Source: Aliarcobacter vitoriensis | GTDB lineage: Bacteria > Campylobacterota > Campylobacteria > Campylobacterales > Arcobacteraceae | Direction: 5' to 3' | DNA: 64,000 bases | Assembly: GCF_003316695.1 (NCBI RefSeq) | Contig: NZ_PDKB01000013.1 | Coordinates: 21,994 to 85,993 of the forward strand | Part shown: positions 1 through 10,471 of the stretch, in pieces | Position numbering within the stretch: position 1 is the first letter of the stretch | Layout of the letters: each line of letters begins with the position of its first letter | Program-made: the position numbers and the translations under genes | The notes under the pieces: generated by a model | Seen by the model: the letters and a program-made list of their open reading frames with translations, nothing else | Told to the model about the DNA's origin: nothing | Databases searched by the model: none

Positions 1-355
1 CTGTATGAACATTTCCTCTTGGTTTAAAATCTGCTATAACTTTAAGCCATCGTGGTTCTAGTTTAGAAGAAAGTGTATCAAATATCTCATTTGCTGAATT
101 TTCATGAGAAATATATCTATTCATAAAAGAGTTTATATATATTTTTAATGCTTTTAATTCTATAACCTTTTTATTTGGGATATATTGTATTTTTATTGTT
201 GCAAAATCAGGGTAACCACTTCTTGGACATTTTGCCATAAATTCTGGTAACTCAATATCTATTGTATAGTTTTTATTATGCTCATTTGGCCAGAAATTTT
301 CAGGATTATTTATATCAAAATCTAAAATTTCTTTTTCACCATATTTTATTTCCAT
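1..355 (-). CDS. queF: NADPH-dependent 7-cyano-7-deazaguanine reductase QueF (3' end outside window)
   Basis: Reading the minus strand from the ATG at 355 gives 118 codons in an open frame that runs off the window edge. The translation contains ENFWPNEH near the N-terminus, then PEFMAKCPRSGYPDFA with the catalytic cysteine, and further on FMNRYISHENSANEIF and EPRWLKVIADFKPRG. These match the QueF family, which reduces preQ0 to preQ1 for queuosine modification of tRNA. The catalytic Cys lies in the conserved CPRSGYPDF context and a substrate-binding Glu follows in SHEN. About 110 bases separate its start from the divergent flavoprotein gene. Only the C-terminal end is missing; the family call is firm. 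Confidence 0.93.
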   Translation of the reverse strand, partial: MEIKYGEKEILDFDINNPENFWPNEHNKNYTIDIELPEFMAKCPRSGYPDFATIKIQYIPNKKVIELKALKIYINSFMNRYISHENSANEIFDTLSSKLEPRWLKVIADFKPRGNVHT

Positions 356-466
356 TAGTAACCTTTTTTCAAATAATTAAGAAATATTTTATCCAAATAT
401 CTCTTATAAAGCTACTTTATATAAATCAAGTATAAAATATAGATATATTTATCATAGGATTTAATT

Positions 467-1426
467 ATGAACAAAGAAATTTTTGATATTTTGATAATTG
501 GAGCTGGTGTATCTGGTATTAGTTGTGCGATTGAAGCAAAAATAAAAAATATTGATAATATTTTAGTTTTAGAAAAAAGTGATAATTTCTTTGACACTAT
601 AAGAAAATTTTACAAAGATGGAAAAAGAGTAGATAGAAACTGGAAAAATCATATTGTTGATATTATTGGAAATATAGATTTTTTCGATTCTACAAAAGAT
701 GACACTCTAAAATATTTTGAAAATCTTTTAGCAAAACATAATATAAATCCTTTGTACAATAGTGAAGTAGAGAAAGTGATAAAAAATAGCGAAAATATAT
801 TTGAAGTTTACTCAAAAACTCAAAAATTTTTAGCAAAAAATGTCATCATCACTATTGGAAAAATGGGAAAACCAAATAAACCTGATTATAAAATACCTTT
901 AGAAATTCAAAAAATAGTAAATTTCAATCTTGATTCCTGTACAAAAAATGAAAATATTTTAGTTATTGGAGGTGGAAATAGTGCAGCTGAATATGCTTAT
1001 AGCCTTATTGATGATAAAAATAGTGTAACTTTAGCTTATAGACAAAAAAGTTTCTCAAGAATCAATGAAACAAATGAAAATATATTAAAAGAATATGAAA
1101 GAACAAAAGGTTTAAATATAAAATTAGGATGTGATATTCTAAGTTTAGAAGCTTGCGAAACAAAAGTAAATGTACATTTTAGCAACAAAGAGAGTAGTAT
1201 TTTTGATAGACTAATTTATGCTATCGGAGGTACAACTCCAACTGATTTTTTAAAAAATTGTGGAATACAAATCGATGAATATCATAAAGCTATTTTTGAT
1301 GAAAATTTTGAAACAAATGTAAAAGGACTATTTTTAGCTGGTGATTTAGCCGCACACAATGAAGGTTCTATTGCTATTGCTTTAAATCATGGTTTCAAAA
1401 TAATAGATTATATTTCAAAAAGATAA
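467..1426 (+). CDS. YpdA/thioredoxin-reductase-like FAD/NAD(P)H oxidoreductase
   Basis: A 319-residue two-dinucleotide-fold flavoprotein. The N-terminal GAGVSGISCAIEA (about residue 12) is the FAD-binding GxGxxG motif, and GGGNSAAEYAYSL (about residue 168) is the NAD(P)H-binding one. Near the C-terminus GLFLAGDLA is the second FAD contact typical of thioredoxin reductase-like enzymes. There is no CxxC redox pair, so it is not a classical thioredoxin reductase. The architecture fits YpdA-like (bacillithiol disulfide reductase family) or ferredoxin/flavodoxin-NADP reductase-like enzymes. Its substrate cannot be told from sequence. It is monocistronic and converges on gyrB, sharing a hairpin terminator. 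Confidence 0.75.
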   Translation: MNKEIFDILIIGAGVSGISCAIEAKIKNIDNILVLEKSDNFFDTIRKFYKDGKRVDRNWKNHIVDIIGNIDFFDSTKDDTLKYFENLLAKHNINPLYNSEVEKVIKNSENIFEVYSKTQKFLAKNVIITIGKMGKPNKPDYKIPLEIQKIVNFNLDSCTKNENILVIGGGNSAAEYAYSLIDDKNSVTLAYRQKSFSRINETNENILKEYERTKGLNIKLGCDILSLEACETKVNVHFSNKESSIFDRLIYAIGGTTPTDFLKNCGIQIDEYHKAIFDENFETNVKGLFLAGDLAAHNEGSIAIALNHGFKIIDYISKR

Positions 1427-1452
1427 TTTGTAAGGTTTTTATACCTTACAAA

Positions 1453-1454
<2 letters not shown>
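1425..1454. terminator. Bidirectional hairpin between the flavoprotein gene and gyrB
   Basis: A perfect 12-bp inverted repeat: AATTTGTAAGGT at 1425-1436 and its complement at 1443-1454, with a 6-base loop. The two arms overlap the stop codons of both convergent genes, so one hairpin can end transcripts from either side. The flanks are A/T-rich. Confidence 0.75.
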
Positions 1455-3780
<2,326 letters not shown>

Positions 3781-4851
3781 TTATTTTTCTAAAACTATTG
3801 GCATTACTACTGTAATGAATTTATTATCTTCTAAGTAAAATGGTAAATTTGATTCATTAAATCCAATTTTTATTTTTTCACTATTTGTCATACTTAAGAA
3901 ATCAAGTAAATATTTTGCATTTACAGCTAAATAAAAATCATTTGGAATATTTAGTTCCATATCAACTTGAGTATTTGCAACACTATCTTCATCTAAAGAC
4001 TCGAAGATAATAGAATTTTGTTTAAATGTGATTTTAATATTTGAAAACAATGAAGTTACAAGTTTAATAGACTCTACAAATATATTTTTTGGAATATATA
4101 AAGTATTTTTTAAAGTTTGTGGAATAATTCTTTCATAATCAGGGAATTTTCCATTTATTAACTTTGTAAAGAATTTTGTATTTTCATTTGCAATTACTAA
4201 ATTTGTATTATCATAAGATATTTTTGCATTATCTAAAAACAATTTTTGAATTTCAATAATTGCTTTTTTAGGAATAATTAATTGAGCTTCTTCATTTGCC
4301 ATATTTTCTAAATGTGATAAAGCAAGTCTTCTAGTATCTGTTGATACAAAATTTATTTTTTGGCTTTTTATGTCTAATAATGCTCCATTTAGTTCAAATT
4401 TAGGATTGTTATTGTCTATTGCTGGAGATATTTTTTTAATAGCATTTATAAAATTTATAGTAGTAATAGATAAATCTTTTAGATTTTCATATTTATTTAT
4501 ATTTGGAAATTCATTTGCATCATAAGTTGGAAGTTTAAAAGTTGATCTGCCTTGTTTTATAACTAAATTATTTGAAGTAGATTCTAAAATAATATCTTCA
4601 TTTTTTAATCTTTTAATTATTCCTAATAGGTTTGAACCATTTACAGTTGTTTTTCCATCTATTGTTTCATTTATATTATCCAATATAGTTTCTAAACCAA
4701 TTTCATAGTCAGTAGCTTTTATAATTAGATTGTTGTTTATAGTTTCTAAATATATGTGAGATGTTATTGCACTTGAATCTTTTTTCTCTAAAAATGGTTG
4801 CATTGAACTTACAACATTTTCAAAAGTAGATTTGTTTATTACCAACTTCAT
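3781..4851 (-). CDS. dnaN: DNA polymerase III beta subunit (sliding clamp)
   Basis: A 356-residue beta clamp. It starts MKLVINKSTFENVV and shows family landmarks such as ATDYEIGLE, STDTRRLALSHL and the C-terminal IVLEK-type end that packs beside the partner-binding pocket (here VVMPIVLEK). It forms the dimeric ring that holds polymerase III on DNA. The gene sits between dnaA (151-bp gap holding origin-like sequence) and gyrB (12-bp gap). The start is preceded by AGGAGAAAAA, a strong ribosome-binding site. Confidence 0.96.
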   Translation of the reverse strand: MKLVINKSTFENVVSSMQPFLEKKDSSAITSHIYLETINNNLIIKATDYEIGLETILDNINETIDGKTTVNGSNLLGIIKRLKNEDIILESTSNNLVIKQGRSTFKLPTYDANEFPNINKYENLKDLSITTINFINAIKKISPAIDNNNPKFELNGALLDIKSQKINFVSTDTRRLALSHLENMANEEAQLIIPKKAIIEIQKLFLDNAKISYDNTNLVIANENTKFFTKLINGKFPDYERIIPQTLKNTLYIPKNIFVESIKLVTSLFSNIKITFKQNSIIFESLDEDSVANTQVDMELNIPNDFYLAVNAKYLLDFLSMTNSEKIKIGFNESNLPFYLEDNKFITVVMPIVLEK

Positions 4852-4895
4852 TTTTTCTCCTATTTTTTTATTTAATTTAGTAAAAGTAGTAGTGT

Positions 4896-4987
4896 ATGTG
4901 AAAAGATGAAAATATCCATTTAAACACTATAAAATCGATATTTTAAATAGTGATTAAATATTAAAATATATTCACATCTTTTCACAC
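4896..4987. other. Putative oriC (dnaA-dnaN side): DnaA boxes and nested dyads
   Basis: The only gap between dnaA and dnaN. Three sequences carry the TTCAC core used by epsilonproteobacterial DnaA: TTTTCACAT on the minus strand (4896-4904), TATTCACAT (4969-4977) and TTTTCACAC (4979-4987) on the plus strand, the last two 10 bp apart. The outer boxes belong to an inverted repeat (GTGAAAAGATG 4898-4908, CATCTTTTCAC 4975-4985) enclosing a second dyad (CACTAT 4925-4930, ATAGTG 4947-4952, with AAAAT/ATTTT inside). The rest is almost pure A/T. Seen: boxes and symmetry. Inferred: origin function. Confidence 0.65.
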
Positions 4988-5002
4988 TTTACTTTAAAAC
5001 TT

Positions 5003-6316
5003 TTACTCCTTATTGATTAATTTATTCTTTAAATTCTTAATTGTTAAATTAAAATTTTCATCTTTTTTCATTAGTTCATTTGTTTTTTTAATATTATGAG
5101 AAATAGAACTATGATCTTTCATTTCCAAAAATTTTGCAATATCAGGCATAGAGTTATGAGTTAGTTCTCTTGCTAGATATATTACAACTCTTCTTGCATT
5201 TGCAACTGATGTTGTTCTTTTTTTTGATTTAATATCGCTTGGTTTTATATTTAATTCATTTGCAACTGTATTTATAATATCTGGAAGTTTGATGTTTTCT
5301 TTGTTTTCTTTTATTTGGTCTTTTAAAAGATTTTGTACCATTGCAAGATTTATTTCTTGATTAAGTAGTGAAGCACTTGCATTTATTCGTATTAAAACAC
5401 CTTCAATTTCTCGTATAGAACTATCCAAAGTTGTAGCTATAAATGTTATTATTTCACGGCTTAAATTGATTCCATTTAGTTCAGATTTTTTTTCAATAAT
5501 AGCAATTTTTGTTTCTAATCTTGGAATTTGAATATCAGTTGTTAATCCCCATTCGAATCTTGATTTTAATCTATCTACAAGACCTGCAATTTGTGATGGA
5601 AGTCTATCACTTGTCATTACTATTTGTTTTTTTGCATTGTGTAGTTCATTGAAAGTATGAAAAAACTCCTCTTGAGTTTGTTCTTTTCCACTTAAAAATT
5701 GAATATCATCTATAAGTAAAACATCACAATTTCTATATTTTGCTCTAAAATGTTCCATATTTTTATTTTTTATAGAGAATGTAAAATCATTCATAAATTG
5801 CTCTATTGTTACATAGATTACTGTTTTATCATTTTCTAAAGCATGATTTCCAATAGCTTGTAAAATATGTGTTTTTCCCAAACCTGTTCCACCATAAATA
5901 AAAAGTGGATTGTACTGAATACCTGGTTTTGTAGAAACGGCTAATGAAGCATTATAAGCCATTTGATTTGATGGACCAACTACAAAAGAATCGAATGTAT
6001 AAGATGGATTTAGTATAGTACTTTCGGGAGTTTGATTTTGAATTTGTATATTTTGAATATCTTTTTTTGTCTTTTTTTCGCCAATTATTTTTATATCAAT
6101 TTCTGGTTTTGAACCATCAAACATTTCAAAACACTGTTGAATAAGATTTGTATATTTGCTTTTTATCCAAGAAGCTATATATTTATTTGCTACTTCAAAT
6201 GTAGCTAGATTTTCTTCAATTGATACTTTTTTTAGTATCAACTGTTTTAAATATCTATCAAAATCAGTTTTACTTGCTTCTTTTTGAATAATTGTTAAAA
6301 ACTCTTTGTTTGTCAT
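5003..6316 (-). CDS. dnaA: Chromosomal replication initiator DnaA
   Basis: A 437-residue AAA+ initiator. The N-terminal domain I (about residues 1-75) is followed by a variable linker (75-105). The AAA+ core has Walker A GGTGLGKTH, Walker B LLIDDIQFL and a sensor region VMTSDRLPSQI. The C-terminal helix-turn-helix domain includes the DnaA signature DHSSISHNIKKTN, which contacts DnaA boxes. It binds origin DNA and melts it. The gene is flanked on both sides by TTCAC-core clusters. The start is ATG at 6316; the region upstream holds its promoter. Confidence 0.98.
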   Translation of the reverse strand: MTNKEFLTIIQKEASKTDFDRYLKQLILKKVSIEENLATFEVANKYIASWIKSKYTNLIQQCFEMFDGSKPEIDIKIIGEKKTKKDIQNIQIQNQTPESTILNPSYTFDSFVVGPSNQMAYNASLAVSTKPGIQYNPLFIYGGTGLGKTHILQAIGNHALENDKTVIYVTIEQFMNDFTFSIKNKNMEHFRAKYRNCDVLLIDDIQFLSGKEQTQEEFFHTFNELHNAKKQIVMTSDRLPSQIAGLVDRLKSRFEWGLTTDIQIPRLETKIAIIEKKSELNGINLSREIITFIATTLDSSIREIEGVLIRINASASLLNQEINLAMVQNLLKDQIKENKENIKLPDIINTVANELNIKPSDIKSKKRTTSVANARRVVIYLARELTHNSMPDIAKFLEMKDHSSISHNIKKTNELMKKDENFNLTIKNLKNKLINKE

Positions 6317-6428
6317 ATAAACCTAAAAATTAATTGTAATAAGTGTTTATTATATCGAAAATTTTTATAAAATAGCTTCAAGAAAGGAAAAAGAGATTAA
6401 AATTAGAAAATATTTTATTTTTACACAT

Positions 6429-6516
6429 AGTGAATAAGTTGTGAATAAATTTTTTCTTTTGTATAAAAATATATGTTAAAATTACGATATAATGGCATTT
6501 TGTAATAAGTGAATAA
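6429..6516 (-). promoter_or_regulatory. Second DnaA-box-like cluster, upstream of dnaA
   Basis: The minus strand reads TTATTCACA at 6440-6448, TTATTCACT at 6429-6437 and TTATTCACT at 6508-6516, all with the TTCAC core and the same orientation. The first two are spaced one helical turn apart (11 bp). The gap lies between the divergent dnaA and ruvC starts. It may be the second half of a bipartite origin, as known in Helicobacter pylori, or an autoregulatory DnaA site. Function is inferred. Confidence 0.5.
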
Positions 6517-6540
6517 TTATTTGATGAAAAGAGTGAAATA

Positions 6541-7011
6541 TTGAAAATATTAGGGATTGACCCAGGGACTAGAAATTGTGGATATGCAGTTATCGAAAAA
6601 AATGGAAGAGATATAAAACTTATAGAAGCAGGGCTTATCAAGATAAAAACTACTATTTTACAAGAACAAATTGTTGAGATGACAGAAGGTATTGATTTGA
6701 TATTTAAAACTCATAAAATAGATGAGGTTTCTATTGAAGATATGTTTTATGCTTTTAACCCAAAAACAGTTATAAAGCTTGCACAATTTCGTGGAGCTAT
6801 TTCATTAAAAATACTTCAAAATTTTGGAAATTTTAGTGAATATACACCCCTTCAAGTAAAACAAGCAGTAACAGGAAATGGAAAAGCTACAAAAGAACAA
6901 GTAGCATTTATGGTAAAAAGATTGCTTGGAATAAAAAAAGAGATAAAACCACTAGATATTACAGATGCTATAGCAATAGCATTAACTCACTCTCAAAGAA
7001 TAAAAGGATAA
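6541..7011 (+). CDS. ruvC: Crossover junction endodeoxyribonuclease RuvC
   Basis: A 156-residue Holliday-junction resolvase working with RuvAB. The N-terminus [16 protein letters not shown] carries the first catalytic Asp (residue 7). The second acidic site is in [13 protein letters not shown], and the C-terminal [12 protein letters not shown] provides the final metal ligands. The start is TTG at 6541, the only start placing the catalytic Asp at its normal distance from the N-terminus. Its stop is four bases from the purN start, so the two are probably cotranscribed. Confidence 0.95.
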   Translation: MKILGIDPGTRNCGYAVIEKNGRDIKLIEAGLIKIKTTILQEQIVEMTEGIDLIFKTHKIDEVSIEDMFYAFNPKTVIKLAQFRGAISLKILQNFGNFSEYTPLQVKQAVTGNGKATKEQVAFMVKRLLGIKKEIKPLDITDAIAIALTHSQRIKG

Positions 7012-7014
7012 AGA

Positions 7015-7593
7015 TTGAAAAAAATAGGAATTTTAGCTTCGTATAATGGAAGTGGATTTGAAACAATCCAAAAAGCGATAGAAGATGGTATTTTAGATGC
7101 AAAAGTTGAAGTAATCATCACAAATAATAGTGATGCTGGAGTTTTAGAAAAAGCTAAAAAATATGGTATAAAAAGTTTTGTTATAAACTCAAAACTGTTT
7201 CCAAATGAAAACTTGGATTTAAAAATAGTTCAAACATTAAAAGAGTTTGCTTGTGATTATATATTTTTATCTGGATATATGAAAAAAATAGAGGACAATT
7301 TACTTAAAACTTTTCCAAATAAAATTATAAATACTCATCCAGCAATTTTACCATCAATTTATGGTGGAAAAGGTATGTATGGACATTTTGTTCATGAAGC
7401 AGTTGTAAAAAATGGTGAGAAAAAATCAGGTGTTACGATACACTATGTAAATGAGAATTACGATGAAGGTGAAAAAATACTAATAAAAGAGTTAGAATTA
7501 AGTGAAAATGAAACAGCTGAAACTTTAGAGACTAAAATAAAAGATTTAGAAAAGATTGCAATAGTTGAGGCATTTAAAAAAGTTTTAGCATAG
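7015..7593 (+). CDS. purN: Phosphoribosylglycinamide formyltransferase PurN
   Basis: A 192-residue GAR transformylase using 10-formyl-tetrahydrofolate in purine synthesis. It has the N-terminal nucleotide-binding start KKIGILASYNGSGFETI, the catalytic INTHPAILP (Asn and His) and SGVTIHYVNENYDEG, which carries the catalytic Asp. The start is TTG at 7015, just after the ruvC stop. The gene ends in a hairpin that also faces the convergent minus-strand gene. Confidence 0.93.
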   Translation: MKKIGILASYNGSGFETIQKAIEDGILDAKVEVIITNNSDAGVLEKAKKYGIKSFVINSKLFPNENLDLKIVQTLKEFACDYIFLSGYMKKIEDNLLKTFPNKIINTHPAILPSIYGGKGMYGHFVHEAVVKNGEKKSGVTIHYVNENYDEGEKILIKELELSENETAETLETKIKDLEKIAIVEAFKKVLA

Positions 7594-7612
7594 AGCTAAA
7601 ACTTCTTATTTT
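7580..7612. terminator. Hairpin terminator at the end of purN
   Basis: AAGTTTTAGC (7580-7589) and its complement GCTAAAACTT (7595-7604) form a 10-bp stem with a 5-base loop, followed by CTTATTTT. The stem covers the purN stop codon and ends at the 3' end of the convergent gene, so it can serve both strands. Confidence 0.8.
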
Positions 7613-8067
7613 ATAATTTCTGATAACTCTTCAGTAGTAGAAATTTTTCTTATTTCAGTAACTTTTCCATCTTCTAAATTATAAACGATTATTTTTCCAT
7701 CTTCTTTAGTAAAATTATCTTTATTTGTATCATCTAAAAGTAAAACTGAAAAAGGGTATTTTTTCATTTTAGGAAGAGCTATAAATTTTGAAATTAGACT
7801 TGGCATTCCTGAAATATCAGCAACATAAACAGCAGAATTTTTTTCTAAAATATTCTCTTTTTCACTTAATGGTAAAAGATAATCTCTTAATAAATCACTT
7901 GTTCCTTTATCACTTGCAAAAAGTATAGTTTTTACATTTGCATCAATAGTTTTTTCAACTTCATGTTGGTCTTTGATTTTTAAATCAGTAATTGTACTCT
8001 CAACTGCCAATGGAGCAGCATTTAATCCAAGAGCTAAAAATGTAGCTAAAAGTAGTTTTTTTATCAT
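7606..8067 (-). CDS. Small exported protein, thioredoxin-like or YtfJ-like (uncertain)
   Basis: 153 residues with a clear Sec signal peptide (MIKKLLLATFLALGLNA, cleavage near residue 18-20). The mature part has alternating beta and alpha segments (VKTILFASDKGTSDLLRDYLLPL; NSAVYVADISGMPSLI; YPFSVLLLDDT) resembling a thioredoxin-like fold, but no CxxC is present. I do not recognise a specific family with confidence; YtfJ-like proteins are one possibility. It has AAGGAAAA before the ATG. It is the last gene of the minus-strand group containing the two membrane paralogues. Location is inferred to be the periplasm. Confidence 0.6.
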   Translation of the reverse strand: MIKKLLLATFLALGLNAAPLAVESTITDLKIKDQHEVEKTIDANVKTILFASDKGTSDLLRDYLLPLSEKENILEKNSAVYVADISGMPSLISKFIALPKMKKYPFSVLLLDDTNKDNFTKEDGKIIVYNLEDGKVTEIRKISTTEELSEIIK

Positions 8068-8138
8068 ATTTTTTCCTTAAAAAATTTTGTTGGATTGTAT
8101 CTTTTAAAGGTAAATGAAAAGTTAAAAATGAGTTTTGT

Positions 8139-9269
8139 CTATTGTAAACTCATCTTTAATTTATTTAGATAAATAGAGATATTTTTTTGAATAGTTTGAA
8201 GATTTATCAATTTTTGCTCTACTTGATAGTTCTCTTTTTCATTACTATTTTTTAGATAATTTTCTATTTCATTTATTTGATTATCGACTTTTGATTTATA
8301 ATCACTCATAAGCTTTATAACATCAGTTAAAGGCTTATTAAATTGTGTTTTGATATAAAAAGCTAGATATTCAAAATCTATAAAATCTTTATAAATTGAC
8401 TGTTCAATAATCTTTGTTAGTAAATTCTTTTGAGTTAAAACAGTATTTATATTTTCATAAAATTTATTCATATTTTTATCTATTTTTTTTGATAGGTTTG
8501 ATATTTCCCCATCTTTAAAAGTAGATATTTGATTATTTAATAAATGATATATCTCATCTAATTTCTTTATTTTATTATCAATAATTGTCATATTATCTTT
8601 TATTTTTAATTCTACTGATTTATTTATTTTAAAATATAAACTGATAAAAAAGAAGAATATAAAAAAGAAGAAAAAACCTAAAATGATTCCTAAATAGTAG
8701 AATATAAATATTAAACCATACGAAAAATAATCTTTTTTGCCTTCTGAATCTTTTGTAATATTATCTGAAATATTTTTTTTGAAAATATTAATATTTTCAG
8801 AGAGTTTTGATGGTTTCGATAAGTATTCATCAAATAGTTTTTCATAATCCAAAAGCAAATTTTTTAGTTTACTATCTTCTTCATAATGAAAGATTTTATT
8901 ATCAATTATCAAACCTTTTTTTGTATAAAGAATATTTGTAATTTTTGAAAATTTATAAGTTCTAAATAAAAGTTTATATATCAAATATACATAAATTAAA
9001 CTATAAATAAAAACAGCATATACGAGTATAGATATTAATATGGTGAAAGGATTTTTTATTTGAAGCATAACTACAAAAGATAAAGGGAACATAATTGTCA
9101 TCATAAGTAATAAATATATAATTGTAAAATATTGATGATTAACAATTGATAAGAAGTCTTTATTTACAGTAAAAAGTAGCTCTTTTAAAGAGATATAGTT
9201 ATAGATACTAAATCCCTTTTTTTCTATCTCTTCTTTTATTTCTTGGTTTAGATAATATTTTGTGTGCAT
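8139..9269 (-). CDS. Membrane protein with C-terminal coiled coil, paralogue B of a TelA-associated pair
   Basis: A 376-residue protein of unknown function. A conserved N-terminal stretch (GFSIYNYISLKELL) precedes two hydrophobic segments near residues 45-100. Another very hydrophobic phenylalanine-rich hairpin lies near residues 183-215. The remaining C-terminal 160 residues are a predicted coiled coil rich in Lys, Glu, Ile and Asn. It is closely similar along its whole length to the upstream neighbour, including SVELKIKDNMTIID and DFIDFEYLAFYIKTQFNKPL, so the two arose by tandem duplication. The context with a TelA-like protein suggests a membrane-stress or envelope complex; that is inference only. 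Confidence 0.75.
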   Translation of the reverse strand: MHTKYYLNQEIKEEIEKKGFSIYNYISLKELLFTVNKDFLSIVNHQYFTIIYLLLMMTIMFPLSFVVMLQIKNPFTILISILVYAVFIYSLIYVYLIYKLLFRTYKFSKITNILYTKKGLIIDNKIFHYEEDSKLKNLLLDYEKLFDEYLSKPSKLSENINIFKKNISDNITKDSEGKKDYFSYGLIFIFYYLGIILGFFFFFIFFFFISLYFKINKSVELKIKDNMTIIDNKIKKLDEIYHLLNNQISTFKDGEISNLSKKIDKNMNKFYENINTVLTQKNLLTKIIEQSIYKDFIDFEYLAFYIKTQFNKPLTDVIKLMSDYKSKVDNQINEIENYLKNSNEKENYQVEQKLINLQTIQKNISIYLNKLKMSLQ

Positions 9270-9344
9270 AGAATTATTTATTCCAAATATGCTTTAATAC
9301 AAAACTTTGTTTTTTTATCATATTTTCCCCTTAAAATATTTTTG

Positions 9345-10466
9345 TTACTGTAAACTTAACTCTAATTTATCCAAATATAGATTGATATTCTTTTGTATAG
9401 CTTGAAGATTTACTAATTTTTGTTCAACTTGATATTTTTCTGAAGAGTTATTTGTTTTAATAAAAGTTTCTATTTCAGATATTTGTGAATTTACTTTGAA
9501 CAAATAATTTTCCATAAGATTTATAACATCTTTTAGTGGTTTATTAAATTGTGTTTTAATATAAAAAGCTAAATATTCAAAATCTATAAAATCTTTATAT
9601 ATTGATTGTTCTATAATATTTTTTAGTGTATCTTGTTGAGTTAAAATATTGTTGATATTTTCATAAAAAATATTCATATCTTTATCTATTTTATTGCTTA
9701 AATTAGAGATTTCTCCATCTTGAAAAGTTCCTATTTCTTTATTTAATAAAAGATAAATTTCATCTAATTTTTTTAGTTTATCATCAATAATTGTCATATT
9801 ATCTTTGATTCTTAACTCTACTGATTTATTGATTTTAAAATATAAATTTATAAAGAATGAGAAAACAAAGAATAGAAAAAAGCCTAAAATAAAACCTAAA
9901 TAATATAAAATAAAAGTTGTTACAGCATAAAAAATAACCAAAACAACAATTATTCCAGCATTTTTACCTCTTATTTGAGATACTTTAGAGAATTTTTCTG
10001 AGAAATTTTCTACTAAACCTTTTTGTAAGAATTTAATACTTTCACCCAATTTCGACGGTTTTGATAAATATTCATCAAATAATTTTTCATAATCTAAAAG
10101 TAAAACTCTTAACTCTTCATCTTTTTTATAGTGAAAAATTCTATTACCAATTACTAAACCTTTACGAGTATATATAATATTTGTAATTTGTGAAAATTTG
10201 TAAGTTCTAAATAAAAGTTTAGCTATTAAATATATAAAAATAAATCCATAAATAATAAAAACCATAGAAACTAAAAGAAGTTGATTAATAAGTCCAACAA
10301 CTATAAAAAGAACAAATAAAGGAGTATTTAAAGCAGTAATAACTGATAAATAATCCTTATTTACTGTAAGAAGTAACTCTTTTAAAGAGATATAGTTATA
10401 TATACTAAATCCCTTTTTTTCTATCTCTTCTCTTATTTCTTTATTTAAATAATCTTTTTGGTACAT
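9345..10466 (-). CDS. Membrane protein with C-terminal coiled coil, paralogue A of a TelA-associated pair
   Basis: 373 residues, full-length paralogue of the next gene downstream. It has the same plan: N-terminal GFSIYNYISLKELL, two hydrophobic segments near residues 45-85, a central region ending in a second hydrophobic hairpin near 173-210, and a C-terminal coiled coil. The stretch SIYKDFIDFEYLAFYIKTQF is nearly unchanged between the copies. It begins five bases after the TelA-like gene, so the two are cotranscribed. I do not recognise a named family; no catalytic motif is visible. Confidence 0.75.
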   Translation of the reverse strand: MYQKDYLNKEIREEIEKKGFSIYNYISLKELLLTVNKDYLSVITALNTPLFVLFIVVGLINQLLLVSMVFIIYGFIFIYLIAKLLFRTYKFSQITNIIYTRKGLVIGNRIFHYKKDEELRVLLLDYEKLFDEYLSKPSKLGESIKFLQKGLVENFSEKFSKVSQIRGKNAGIIVVLVIFYAVTTFILYYLGFILGFFLFFVFSFFINLYFKINKSVELRIKDNMTIIDDKLKKLDEIYLLLNKEIGTFQDGEISNLSNKIDKDMNIFYENINNILTQQDTLKNIIEQSIYKDFIDFEYLAFYIKTQFNKPLKDVINLMENYLFKVNSQISEIETFIKTNNSSEKYQVEQKLVNLQAIQKNINLYLDKLELSLQ

Positions 10467-10471
10467 TAATA

